Assembly: GCF_900162725.1 (NCBI RefSeq)
Contig: NZ_LT799418.1
Coordinates: forward strand, 189,194 to 253,193
Length of the DNA: 64,000 nucleotides
Origin: Parabacteroides sp. Marseille-P3160
GTDB lineage: Bacteria; Bacteroidota; Bacteroidia; Bacteroidales; Tannerellaceae
Reading direction: 5' to 3'
The notes beneath the pieces were generated by a model. The model saw nothing but the letters and a program-made list of their open reading frames with translations, was not told the origin of the DNA and ran no database searches. This document shows positions 25,037 through 33,681 of the stretch, one piece after another. A program made the position numbers and the translations under genes. Each line of letters starts with the position of its first letter. Within the stretch, counting starts at the first letter, position 1.

Positions 25037-26767
25037 ATGAAAACAAAACTTTTCTTATTTCTTCTCTGCGCTTTCGCAATAGATAAGGTCATTGCACAAA
25101 CCGTTCCCGAACAATGGGCAACCTTCGTCAACAGCGAAGATAATTATCTTCTCTCGGACACTTTCCGCTTCCAAGGCTTCGAATCCTCGCCGGAAGATAA
25201 CTGGGGTTATACTGTCAGTAATAGCGATAGCATTTCCATCTTCGATGCTTCCAAAGCAGGAATAAAAAGACAAGGAGGCAAGCATTCCATACGAATGAGG
25301 TTAAACAGTTGGATTAAAATGGATTCTTTCCCAACAAACGTATATAAAAGTCATAAAATGTTTTTAATATACGGATCAGATAGCCTGATGATGGGAGAAA
25401 GATTGGACATCTCATTTATTAGAAATGGGCAAAGAGATACGATTAAATTTATGGATATAAAAGCGAATAATACGACCTACTCTTATAAAAACCTAGGGTT
25501 CAAAGATAATCCTATCTCTTTTCAATTAATAACGACAAATCCGATAATAGAGAATTCCCTTTATGGTTATTGTTGCATTGACAGTCTCTTAGTAGAAGGA
25601 CAGATAGAAAACTATTCTCTCTTTACCGGCGAAGGTGATTGGAACGATACGATCCGGTGGTCGCACCTACCTCCTGCGCGTCATCGAAGCGCTTTGGTGA
25701 AGGGGAAAATAACGGTCAGCCAACCTCTCTCCTGCCAATCCATCCTGCTCAACGAAGGAAGCATCCGGGTAAATTCTTCGCTACAAACGGATAGTCTGGC
25801 CTTCTACGGAGATAACATTTCTTTCGCTTCTTCGGGAGAGGTCCATATCCGGAAGGCGGTAACTTATCAAAAGACTTTTCCGGAGAAAGGTAAATGGTAT
25901 TTCGTTTCCTTTCCCTTTGATGTATATCCTTCAGGGATCGATACGGCATTCACCCTCAAAGACGAAAAGGAAAGTGCAGGAGGAAATTATTTTTATATAC
26001 AGGAATATAATTCAGAACAACGGGCCCAAAACGGAAACAAAACATCCAATTGGAAAGTAATCCCAACAGAAAATATGGAAAAGGACGACGAGCCTTTATT
26101 TAAGAAGAATACCGGCTATCTGATTGCTTTGGATGCTGCTTCCGATCGTCAAACAATCACTTTCTCCGCCACATCCGTACCGTCTTCCTTTGCTACGGAG
26201 GGAAGTATCCCTATCAATCCCGGGTTTGGAAAAAATCCGAAGGATAACGGTTGGTACCTCTGCGGAAATCCATTCCCCCATCCCCTTGCCTTGCGACAGT
26301 TAGCCGGCAATGATCAGCTCGAACCTTCTGTCTGGGTATATGACGGAGCGGGTTACCAGCCTTTCCCGATGGAAAGCGATTATGCCCTCCCGCCTTTCTC
26401 CGCCTTCTTTGTAAAAGCAAAAAATCAAACCGAATTAGTTATTCCGCCGGAAACAGTCTCAACAGAAAACTCCATTCTTATATCCACCCAGCATTCGCTT
26501 AATGATTCCCGGGCTGAACCGGTTGCCACCGGACAAATCCCCTCTCCGTCTATAAAGGTCTACTATCTCAACGGTTCCCTTCATTGGGAAGGAATAACGG
26601 AATCAAGCCGGATCTCCGTACTCGATATGAACGGGCGCATCCTCTTCTCCCAAAGAATGGATTCCGAAGATTTGTCGATTCCTTTGCCTCTTCTCCAAGG
26701 CATTTACTTCTTTTCGGCCGACAATAAGAGCCGGGTGATCCACCAAAAATTCAGGGTGGGAGAATAG
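25037..26767 (+). CDS. Secreted protein with T9SS-type C-terminal domain
   Basis: 576 residues from ATG 25037, chosen because it opens a clean signal peptide (MKTKLFLFLLCAFAIDKVIAQ); earlier in-frame codons run into the hflX promoter. The body is Ser/Thr/Asn/Tyr-rich, beta-type, with no catalytic motif I recognise. The last 70 residues have the order seen in type IX sorting domains: a strand, ISVLDMNGRILFSQRM, then PLPLLQGIYFFSADNKSRVIHQKFRV. It is probably carried to the cell surface by T9SS. It converges on rnfD with a 10-bp gap and is divergent from hflX. Confidence 0.75.
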   Translation: MKTKLFLFLLCAFAIDKVIAQTVPEQWATFVNSEDNYLLSDTFRFQGFESSPEDNWGYTVSNSDSISIFDASKAGIKRQGGKHSIRMRLNSWIKMDSFPTNVYKSHKMFLIYGSDSLMMGERLDISFIRNGQRDTIKFMDIKANNTTYSYKNLGFKDNPISFQLITTNPIIENSLYGYCCIDSLLVEGQIENYSLFTGEGDWNDTIRWSHLPPARHRSALVKGKITVSQPLSCQSILLNEGSIRVNSSLQTDSLAFYGDNISFASSGEVHIRKAVTYQKTFPEKGKWYFVSFPFDVYPSGIDTAFTLKDEKESAGGNYFYIQEYNSEQRAQNGNKTSNWKVIPTENMEKDDEPLFKKNTGYLIALDAASDRQTITFSATSVPSSFATEGSIPINPGFGKNPKDNGWYLCGNPFPHPLALRQLAGNDQLEPSVWVYDGAGYQPFPMESDYALPPFSAFFVKAKNQTELVIPPETVSTENSILISTQHSLNDSRAEPVATGQIPSPSIKVYYLNGSLHWEGITESSRISVLDMNGRILFSQRMDSEDLSIPLPLLQGIYFFSADNKSRVIHQKFRVGE

Positions 26768-26777
26768 ATAGAAGGAA

Positions 26778-27851
26778 TCAAATACGTTTCCGGATATACA
26801 GACTGTTGAAACGGATAATGCAAAAAGCAATATAGACATACAATAGATATTGGATGCCACCTATTTGATGAAGGTAAGCAATTGCATAAGCTGCCAGAAG
26901 TATTCCGGCAGTGATGCCTACTCCTTGCCCCAAACGATTGGACCAATCCAGTTTCCGTCCCCAGATCCTTGGGCGGAAAACCCAATTGACAGGAGCGGTG
27001 AATGCATTCAAAAGCAAGATGGAATAAGACATATATTCATAATTGACCCCGTTGAGGATAAAGAGGATCGCCGTCAGCCCGATCATCGCCCCGTAAAAGA
27101 TTTTTCCGGAAGAGGTAGAAGGACTGGACGGCATATCCGTAGCCATAAATATGGCTCCCAACATCAATCCTCCCAGTGAAAAAGAAAGGCTGTTTCCTAA
27201 ATAAAGCAGCAGGTAAAGGGGCAAACTGAAAGCCGCAAACAAGGCAAAAGGGATGTGCCAGGAAATGCGACGCCTAAACAAAAGATAAAGCCCTCCGAGC
27301 GTCAAAAACAGAATGGAATATTCCCCGATAGCTCCCGAAGGTCTAAAGAATAAGCCGTTCAGCAGTTCATTGTCGAAGAGATTGATTCCGGATAGATTAA
27401 CCGCCGTCCGATCGTACCAGATACTACCCGAAGTCATGACGGTAGGGAAGAACACCGTCATAAACTCCCGACCGACCAATGCCGGATTAAAGGGATTCCG
27501 TCCCAATCCTCCCCATAGCAATTTACCGAACAAGACACTCATCGCTCCTCCGAAAGCGACGACATAAAGCGGCGTAAAGGCGCCGATTGTGCAGGAAAGC
27601 AAGATGCCTGTAACAATCCCCGAACCGTCCGTTACGGAGTTTTTCTTGCTCCAGAAGATCATTGAAAAGATAAACTCTGTTAACAAGGCGCTCCCGACAG
27701 CTACCAAGATCACCATGACCGGAACAAACCCGAAAGCAAAATAAGAAAAAACAAGGCAGGGAATCAAGGCAAGTATAACGTCGAACATCACTTTCGACGT
27801 ACTGTCATTGGCTCTGACAAAGGGCGGATACTGTATTTTAACGGATTGCAT
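26778..27851 (-). CDS. rnfD: RNF electron transport complex subunit D-like protein
   Basis: 357 residues, about ten membrane segments, RnfD/NqrB family. Typical features: DGSGIVTGILLS, GGLGRNPFNPALVGREFM, SGAIGEYSILFLTLGGLYLL, WHIPFALFA and GAIFMATDMPSSPST. In most RnfD proteins the loop after the FNPA/PA segment has D-G-x-[ST]-x-A-T with an ApbE-attached FMN; here the equivalent loop (residues 146-160) reads YDRTAVNLSGINLF and has no such motif. It is the last gene of an operon of a small TM protein, apbE, rnfC and rnfD, overlapping rnfC by 14 bp. rnfA, B, E and G are absent on both sides. Confidence 0.9.
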   Translation of the reverse strand: MQSVKIQYPPFVRANDSTSKVMFDVILALIPCLVFSYFAFGFVPVMVILVAVGSALLTEFIFSMIFWSKKNSVTDGSGIVTGILLSCTIGAFTPLYVVAFGGAMSVLFGKLLWGGLGRNPFNPALVGREFMTVFFPTVMTSGSIWYDRTAVNLSGINLFDNELLNGLFFRPSGAIGEYSILFLTLGGLYLLFRRRISWHIPFALFAAFSLPLYLLLYLGNSLSFSLGGLMLGAIFMATDMPSSPSTSSGKIFYGAMIGLTAILFILNGVNYEYMSYSILLLNAFTAPVNWVFRPRIWGRKLDWSNRLGQGVGITAGILLAAYAIAYLHQIGGIQYLLYVYIAFCIIRFNSLYIRKRI

Positions 27852-29121
27852 GGGCTAATTCTTTTATTTTCTTTTTCCCTTCTTTTATACTCTGGATCAG
27901 CGGTACGTTACTCGGGCAAATATATTCGCAGGCCGCACATTCAATGCAATTACTCAACTGGTACTTTTCCAATTTAAAGAATTTTCCCGTACGGTATATT
28001 TCCTCGAACTTCATCGGCATCAGGTGCATCGGGCATACTTCCACGCAATAACCGCATGAGATGCAATTCTGACGCTCCACTACTTGTTTCCTGAATAGCA
28101 ACAGACCGGAAGAGCCCTTGACAAAAGATGCATCCGGATATTCGACAAACTTTCCCATCATCGGCCCTCCCAAAACAAGTATCTTTCCCTCTGCCGAAAG
28201 ATGCAACTCCTCCAACAGATGGGAGATGGGCGTTCCGACCTTGACCTCATAGTTTCCATAATGCAGGGATTCTTCACCGGAAAGGGTTATGAAACGGCTC
28301 ACTAAAGGAATCCGGCGGGCGACCGCCTGATAGACGGAATAAATCGTTCCTACATTGTTGACAAGCACTCCCCTATCCCTCGGAAGTTGATTCCTCGGCA
28401 ACTCAAAGCCCAATACCGACTGTATCAATTGTAATTCCCCTCCCTGGGGATATTCATTCGGAAGAATCTGCAAACGAACCAACGGATTTTCCGGAAGAAA
28501 GGGAGCAAAGACTTTCACCAACTCCTTATTCTGTTCTTCCAAGGTAATCACGATTTGCTCCGCCTGAAGTACTTTGTTTATAATCCGGATTCCTTCGAGC
28601 AGTTCACCGGTATGTTGCTCCATCAATGCATAGTCGGCGGTAAGATAAGGTTCACATTCCGTCCCGTTGACTATCAATGTATGAATCCGCTTCCCATCCA
28701 AAGTATATTTAAGTGAAGTAGGGAATTGCGCTCCCCCCTCACCGACGATACCGGCTTCCCGGATTAATCCTATAATCTCATCCGGACTCAATTCTTCCCA
28801 GCGAAAGATCGTACGTTCTTCCTCCGTCTCTTTGAAATCATTTTTTATAAATAGAGTAGGAACGGCTGTTCCGTCTGCCAGCGGATAGTCTTCAATCGCT
28901 TGCACCACTCCGGAAACCGGAGCATGGATATTGGCAGACAATCCCTTATGGGCCTGTCCTATAAGCTGGTATTTCTTTACCTTTTCCCCGACGGAAACCG
29001 TCGGAAGGGCTGCCTGGCCTATCTGCTGAAGAAGCGGAACATACAAGACGGGAGCGTCTTTTATCTGCCGGATCTTTTCCTTCTTGGTCATTCCCTTCAT
29101 TGAAAAGATATGCATTCTCAT
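27838..29121 (-). CDS. rnfC: RNF electron transport complex subunit C-like protein
   Basis: 427 residues. RnfC is the peripheral subunit that takes electrons from NADH or passes them to ferredoxin through FMN and two [4Fe-4S] clusters. Seen here: barrel-sandwich N-terminus, nucleotide/FMN motif GIVGEGGAQFPTSLKY, NGTECEPYLTADYALM, the SLBB region, and two cluster motifs CISCGYCVEVCP and CIECAACEYICP. It overlaps apbE (ATGA) upstream and rnfD downstream, so the three genes are translationally linked. It is a compact RnfC without the long C-terminal repeat of E. coli. Confidence 0.93.
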   Translation of the reverse strand: MRMHIFSMKGMTKKEKIRQIKDAPVLYVPLLQQIGQAALPTVSVGEKVKKYQLIGQAHKGLSANIHAPVSGVVQAIEDYPLADGTAVPTLFIKNDFKETEEERTIFRWEELSPDEIIGLIREAGIVGEGGAQFPTSLKYTLDGKRIHTLIVNGTECEPYLTADYALMEQHTGELLEGIRIINKVLQAEQIVITLEEQNKELVKVFAPFLPENPLVRLQILPNEYPQGGELQLIQSVLGFELPRNQLPRDRGVLVNNVGTIYSVYQAVARRIPLVSRFITLSGEESLHYGNYEVKVGTPISHLLEELHLSAEGKILVLGGPMMGKFVEYPDASFVKGSSGLLLFRKQVVERQNCISCGYCVEVCPMHLMPMKFEEIYRTGKFFKLEKYQLSNCIECAACEYICPSNVPLIQSIKEGKKKIKELAHAIR

Positions 29122-30044
29122 TTTTCTCCTTTTATATATTGATTAAAACCCTTAGTAAACACCTTATTGTCATTTTCATCAATCATAAAGCCTTCTATTG
29201 GATAAAAGGAAGAAAGAAATTCCATCTTCTCCAGAAAACCACCGGCCGTCTGATTATATAGTCCCGTAGAAAGGATATCTCCCATGAGACAGTTTTCGGA
29301 AACAATTCCCACCTCCTTGTTTGCCGAGGAATAACCGGATTTGGGATCAAGGATATGCCCATACCGGCGACCTCCTATTTCCACGAAAGTCTTTGCCTGC
29401 GAAGAGGTGGAATAACACTGATTGCCTATATTGAGGCGGAATAAAATAGAATCATCCACCGGTTCCCTCACAATAATCTCCCAGAAAGGATGCCCTTCGT
29501 TATTGATCGCCCGTATGGTGCTACCCCCTGCATTAATGATCGCATCGTTGATCCCCAACTTCTCCATTCGATCTGTCAGGCAATCTACGGCATAAGCCTT
29601 GATAAATGATCCCGTAATGATTTCCTGTCCTTCCCCTATGCGAACTCTATTGCCTTCTATAATTATGTTTTTATAATTAATCAAAGGTTTCACCCGCCCG
29701 ATCTCTTCCCGGGAAGGAACTGTGCGTTGATTTTCCCTGTAAAATCCCCAGAGACGGATAAGCGGCATGATCGTCGGATCAAAGTCTCCGTCCAGGCGAT
29801 CCGATAAAGAAATGACCCGTCGCAATAAACGGATGGTTTCTCCATCCACCTCCACAAAATGTCCTGCGTGTTTATTAATTCGATCTATATAAGATCCCGG
29901 TTGGTAAGAATTGTATTTCCTATCGATTTCTTCCAATATCCCAAATAAAACATCAAACAACCTATCCTCATAAAAAACAGATATTTTAATCTTTATATGA
30001 GCATGAAACAAAAACCGTGTCTGTGCCTTATATAACAAACTCAT
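29118..30044 (-). CDS. apbE: ApbE-family flavin transferase (copy 2, divergent)
   Basis: 308 residues. ApbE fold is clear: GDFDPTIMPLIRLWGFY, ITGSFIKAYAVD, HILDPKSGYSS and the metal-binding MGDILSTGLY. It departs from the consensus in two places: SFIKAYAVD for the usual (A/G)IAKGYAVD, and INAGGST where most enzymes have GG-[DE]. No signal peptide is obvious (N-terminus MSLLYKAQTRFLFHAHIKIK). It is between the small TM protein (3-bp gap) and rnfC (4-bp overlap). Because the neighbouring RnfD lacks a recognisable flavinylation motif, its target is unclear. Confidence 0.87.
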   Translation of the reverse strand: MSLLYKAQTRFLFHAHIKIKISVFYEDRLFDVLFGILEEIDRKYNSYQPGSYIDRINKHAGHFVEVDGETIRLLRRVISLSDRLDGDFDPTIMPLIRLWGFYRENQRTVPSREEIGRVKPLINYKNIIIEGNRVRIGEGQEIITGSFIKAYAVDCLTDRMEKLGINDAIINAGGSTIRAINNEGHPFWEIIVREPVDDSILFRLNIGNQCYSTSSQAKTFVEIGGRRYGHILDPKSGYSSANKEVGIVSENCLMGDILSTGLYNQTAGGFLEKMEFLSSFYPIEGFMIDENDNKVFTKGFNQYIKGEK

Positions 30045-30047
30045 CCC

Positions 30048-30413
30048 TTAATTCGTGCCGGATGCTTCTTCTGCCTTTTTCTCCGTTTCGATCACTACCG
30101 GCGCCTTTTCTTTTTTGGATTTGTCAACGGACGATTTATCTTTCTTCCCTTTGCCGGACTTTTGTGCAACAGGAACGGAATCTTTTTCCAACGAGACCGG
30201 CGTTGCCGGATTTGCTACCGTATCCTCTATACTTGTAGAATCTCCCGTTTCTTCGCCGGCAAGTTTATTTTCTTCTTCCTTGCTCACAAGATCCTGCGTT
30301 TCTTTAACCTTCGCATTATTGGAAGCATTCGCTATATAACCCCAAACAATCATAAACACTCCGAAAAAAAATAATCCGGCAGGCCTGATCCATTGATTAA
30401 AAAATGATTTCAT
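30048..30413 (-). CDS. Small single-TM protein with Lys/Ser-rich tail, first gene of the rnf operon
   Basis: 121 residues. One membrane helix (about residues 12-28, PAGLFFFGVFMIVWGYI) is followed by about 90 residues of low-complexity acidic then Lys-rich sequence (KSGKGKKDKSSVDKSKKEK). I do not recognise a domain. It takes the position where RnfG or RnfB might be expected but has neither the FMN-binding nor ferredoxin motifs. Its stop is 3 bp from the apbE ATG. It may be an assembly or anchoring factor specific to this short module. Confidence 0.75.
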   Translation of the reverse strand: MKSFFNQWIRPAGLFFFGVFMIVWGYIANASNNAKVKETQDLVSKEEENKLAGEETGDSTSIEDTVANPATPVSLEKDSVPVAQKSGKGKKDKSSVDKSKKEKAPVVIETEKKAEEASGTN

Positions 30414-30470
30414 ATAAACTTTCTTACTAATAATAACCTAGCACTCTCATAGATAGAATAATATTCCTAT

Positions 30471-30484
30471 CTGTTTTAAAACAG
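30471..30484. promoter_or_regulatory. Palindrome CTGTTTTAAAACAG at the rnf-operon transcription start
   Basis: A perfect 14-bp palindrome directly adjacent to the -7 box at 30485-30492, covering the predicted transcription start (about 30481). A repressor bound here would block initiation of the small TM-apbE-rnfC-rnfD operon. Confidence 0.5.
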
Positions 30485-30492
30485 CAAAAATA
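30485..30492 (-). promoter_or_regulatory. -7 promoter box (TATTTTTG) for the rnf-like operon
   Basis: Exact TAnnTTTG on the minus strand; leader of about 68 nt to ATG 30413. It sits just after the uvrA stop (30526), giving the rnf genes their own promoter. Confidence 0.5.
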
Positions 30493-30525
30493 CTTTACTT
30501 GTTGTGATAACTTCCATAAAATAAG

Positions 30526-33327
30526 TTACAACTTTTCTTTTAAATAATGTCCGGTATATGAATCCGAACAGGCGGAAACCGCTTCCGGCGTACCGCAACA
30601 AACAAGGGAACCGCCCTCCTTGCCACCCTCGGGACCCAAATCGATGAGATAGTCGGCACATTTGATCACGTCCATATTGTGCTCGATAATCACTACCGTA
30701 TGCCCTTTCTCTATCAATGCATTGAAAGCCTTCAACAAGGTTTTGATATCGTGAAAATGGAGGCCTGTCGTCGGTTCGTCGAAGATGAAAAGCGTTGACT
30801 GCTGTTTTTCCTGTCCCAAATAGTAAGCCAACTTTACCCGTTGGTTCTCGCCGCCCGAAAGCGTGGAAGAAGTTTGCCCCAGCTTTATATATCCCAATCC
30901 GACCTCCTGAAGAGGCAATAGTTTTTTTACAATCTTTTTCTCCTGGGAATCGGTCTGTTTTCTAAAAAACTCGATCGCCTGGTCTACCGTCATCTCCAGT
31001 AGATCATAAATATTTACGCCGTGATATTCTACATCCAGTATTTCCTGCTTGAAACGTTTTCCATGGCAGGCTTCACAAGTCAACGTTATATCAGCCATGA
31101 ACTGCATCTCTACGGTAATCTTTCCTTCGCCCTTGCACTCTTCACAGCGGCCTCCTTCCTTGTTGAAAGAAAAATAAGCCGACGTATATCCCATCTGCCT
31201 GGAAAGCGGTTGGTCTCCATAAAGCTTGCGGATCTCATCGTAGGCGCCTATGTATGTGACCGGATTCGAACGGGAACTCTTCCCTATCGAGTTCTGATCG
31301 ACAAATTCTATGCTTTCAACCAAATGCAGGTCACCGGTAATACTGTTACAATCCACTCCCAAACTAACGGAATGATCCAAAGCCCTTTTAACTCCCTCGT
31401 AAAAAATATCCCGTACCAGCGTACTTTTACCCGAACCGCTTACCCCGGTTACCACCGTCATTACATTCAAAGGAAACCGGACATCTATTCCTTTCAGGTT
31501 ATTCCTGCGCGCTCCCTTTATCTCGATATAATTGTTCCACGGACGGCGGAACGGAGGCACTTCAATCCGATCCTCGCCTGTCAGGTATCTCACCGTATAG
31601 CTGTTGCTGTTCAACTGCAAATCCTTTATTGATCCCTGATAGACGACCTCTCCTCCCAGCCGGCCGGCTTTCGGGCCGATATCGATGATATAATCCGCCG
31701 CCCGGATAATCTCCTCGTCGTGCTCCACGACCACCACCGTATTGCCCAACTGTTGCAATTTACGCAATACGTCGATCAATAAGTGCGTGTCCCTCGAATG
31801 CAATCCGATGCTCGGTTCATCCAAAATATAAAGCGAACCTACCAAACTGCTTCCCAATGAAGTCGCTATATTTATCCGCTGGCTTTCCCCGCCTGAGAGA
31901 GTGGATGACAAACGATCCAAGGTTAGGTATCCCAGTCCCACATCCAAAAGAAACTGTATGCGGCTGTTGATCTCCGCCAGCAAACGCTTTGCTATCGCAG
32001 CATCCGTCTCATTCAGTTCCAAGGTATCGAAAAAATCTTTCAGTTCGGTAATAGGAAGCGAAACCAAATCCGCGATGTTCTTTCCCCCCACATGCACATA
32101 TAAGGCTCCGGGTTTCAAACGGCTTCCCTTACAAGCAGGGCAAATGGTCTTGCCACGGTATCGGGCCTGCATCACGCGGTATTGTATCTTATAGAGATTT
32201 TCTTCTACAAATTTGAAGAAATCATCGATCCCATGCACACCTTTAGCCCCGTGCCAAAGCAAATCCTTTTCTTTTTCAGTCAGATCATAATAAGCCCGAT
32301 GAATCGGAAAGTCATATTTCGCACTGCTCCGTATGAATTCCCGTAGCCATTCGCCCATCACTTCGCCCTTCCAGCAGACCACTGCCCCTTCATAAACCGA
32401 AAGGCTTTTATCGGGAATAACCAGGTTTTCATCAATGCCCAATACTTTGCCGAAACCTTCGCAAACAGGGCAGGCTCCTATCGGATTATTGAAATTAAAC
32501 ATCCTGTCCGTCGGTTCCTCAAAAATTATACCATCGGCTTCAAAACGCTTGCTATATTCTAATAAGACGGTCTCCCCAGGCAAGAAAACACGAATTTTAC
32601 AACTATCCTGCCCTTCATAGAAAGCCGTCTCCGCAGAATCGGCCAGACGCGTTTTCAGTAACCTATCGTCCGACACCGTCAAACGGTCGATCAGTAATTC
32701 TATTTCCTTTGCTTTTAACAGCTTCTCATCTCCCAATACCTCATAAATGCGATAGATTGTCCCGTCTATTTCCAGGCGGGTGTATCCCTCTTTCTGAAGA
32801 ATTGTCAACTGCTCCTTCATGGTGCGCCCTTCGGGTACGATAACCGGTGCGTAGACGGCAAAGCGAGTTCCTTCCGGATAGGCCAATACTTCTTTTACGG
32901 CATCGCTTACCTGATGCTTTTTTACTTCTTGTCCGGAAACAGGGGAGATTGTCTTCCCTATCCTTGCAAACAATAAACGCAAATAATCATAAATTTCAGT
33001 TGAAGTTCCCACCGTGGAGCGCGGATTACGCGAATTTACCTTCTGCTCGATGGCAATAGCGGGGGGGATTCCCTTGATGTAGTCGCATTCCGGTTTGCTC
33101 ATGCGTCCCAGAAACTGGCGGGCATAGGCGGAAAGGCTCTCTACATATCTTCGCTGCCCCTCCGCATACAACGTGTCGAAGGCAAGCGATGATTTTCCAC
33201 TTCCGGATAATCCGGTAATGACTACCAATTGGTCCCGCGGAATGGCTACATCTATATTTTTTAGATTATTTACCCTGGCTCCCTTAATAAGGATCTCCTT
33301 ATCAATACTCTTTTTAGTAACTGACAT
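30526..33327 (-). CDS. uvrA: Excinuclease ABC subunit A UvrA
   Basis: 933 residues. ABC-type ATPase that finds DNA damage with UvrB. Two ATPase modules are present: Walker [21 protein letters not shown] and [14 protein letters not shown]; signatures [12 protein letters not shown] and [12 protein letters not shown]; zinc modules CPVCEGFG...CPACKGSRL and CEECKGEGK...[10 protein letters not shown] chose ATG 33327 (MSVTKK) because the -7 box at 33358-33365 puts the transcript start near 33354, downstream of the earlier in-frame ATG at 33360. The gene is alone on its transcript. Confidence 0.97.
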   Translation of the reverse strand: MSVTKKSIDKEILIKGARVNNLKNIDVAIPRDQLVVITGLSGSGKSSLAFDTLYAEGQRRYVESLSAYARQFLGRMSKPECDYIKGIPPAIAIEQKVNSRNPRSTVGTSTEIYDYLRLLFARIGKTISPVSGQEVKKHQVSDAVKEVLAYPEGTRFAVYAPVIVPEGRTMKEQLTILQKEGYTRLEIDGTIYRIYEVLGDEKLLKAKEIELLIDRLTVSDDRLLKTRLADSAETAFYEGQDSCKIRVFLPGETVLLEYSKRFEADGIIFEEPTDRMFNFNNPIGACPVCEGFGKVLGIDENLVIPDKSLSVYEGAVVCWKGEVMGEWLREFIRSSAKYDFPIHRAYYDLTEKEKDLLWHGAKGVHGIDDFFKFVEENLYKIQYRVMQARYRGKTICPACKGSRLKPGALYVHVGGKNIADLVSLPITELKDFFDTLELNETDAAIAKRLLAEINSRIQFLLDVGLGYLTLDRLSSTLSGGESQRINIATSLGSSLVGSLYILDEPSIGLHSRDTHLLIDVLRKLQQLGNTVVVVEHDEEIIRAADYIIDIGPKAGRLGGEVVYQGSIKDLQLNSNSYTVRYLTGEDRIEVPPFRRPWNNYIEIKGARRNNLKGIDVRFPLNVMTVVTGVSGSGKSTLVRDIFYEGVKRALDHSVSLGVDCNSITGDLHLVESIEFVDQNSIGKSSRSNPVTYIGAYDEIRKLYGDQPLSRQMGYTSAYFSFNKEGGRCEECKGEGKITVEMQFMADITLTCEACHGKRFKQEILDVEYHGVNIYDLLEMTVDQAIEFFRKQTDSQEKKIVKKLLPLQEVGLGYIKLGQTSSTLSGGENQRVKLAYYLGQEKQQSTLFIFDEPTTGLHFHDIKTLLKAFNALIEKGHTVVIIEHNMDVIKCADYLIDLGPEGGKEGGSLVCCGTPEAVSACSDSYTGHYLKEKL

Positions 33328-33357
33328 ACCTATTTTTTCCCATTTTTTTAGAAAGGA

Positions 33358-33365
33358 CAAATATA
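33358..33365 (-). promoter_or_regulatory. -7 promoter box (TATATTTG) for uvrA
   Basis: Exact TAnnTTTG on the minus strand, about 30 bp before the chosen uvrA ATG. It overlaps the alternative upstream ATG codon, which is evidence against that start. No LexA-like box was noticed. Confidence 0.55.
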
Positions 33366-33681
33366 CGAAAAATCAATCCGTTCTGATTGATCCTCTTTTA
33401 TACAACTTATAGGATTCCTTTTTCCTTTTAATTTAACAAAAATGTATGGGTTTGTTCACTTTTATGAAACAATAAAGGGAGACATTTGTACTGTAAACAT
33501 TTTACTACAAGAAACACTTTTTTGATTGAACTATAAAAGAAGATCTAATAAGACCACATTGTATCTCTAAAATTCTCTTTTGATCCTTTTGCTTTTGGTA
33601 AGTAGAAGGATTTTTTTTCTTTTCCTAATCATTTTATTGCAAAGCTTTCCGTCCAATCCATTCCTGTAAAAGCAACTTTCT
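33366..33681. other. AT-rich intergenic region upstream of uvrA
   Basis: About 315 bp between the HhH-barrel gene stop and the uvrA promoter. A short stem (ATCCTT...AAGGAT, about 33582-33611) followed by eight T lies on the plus strand but no plus-strand gene ends here. No other feature seen. Confidence 0.5.

Noticed and set aside
30048-30413. 121-residue protein as RnfG
   Set aside because: Its only membrane helix is followed by low-complexity sequence; it has no FMN_bind fold or S/T-G-A-T motif (the DTVANPAT stretch has the wrong spacing).
33328-33360. ATG 33360 as the uvrA start
   Set aside because: It coincides with the -7 box at 33358-33365; the ATG at 33327 fits the transcript and the conserved N-terminus.
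33582-33618. Stem plus T8 as a gene terminator
   Set aside because: It points along the plus strand but no plus-strand gene ends there.
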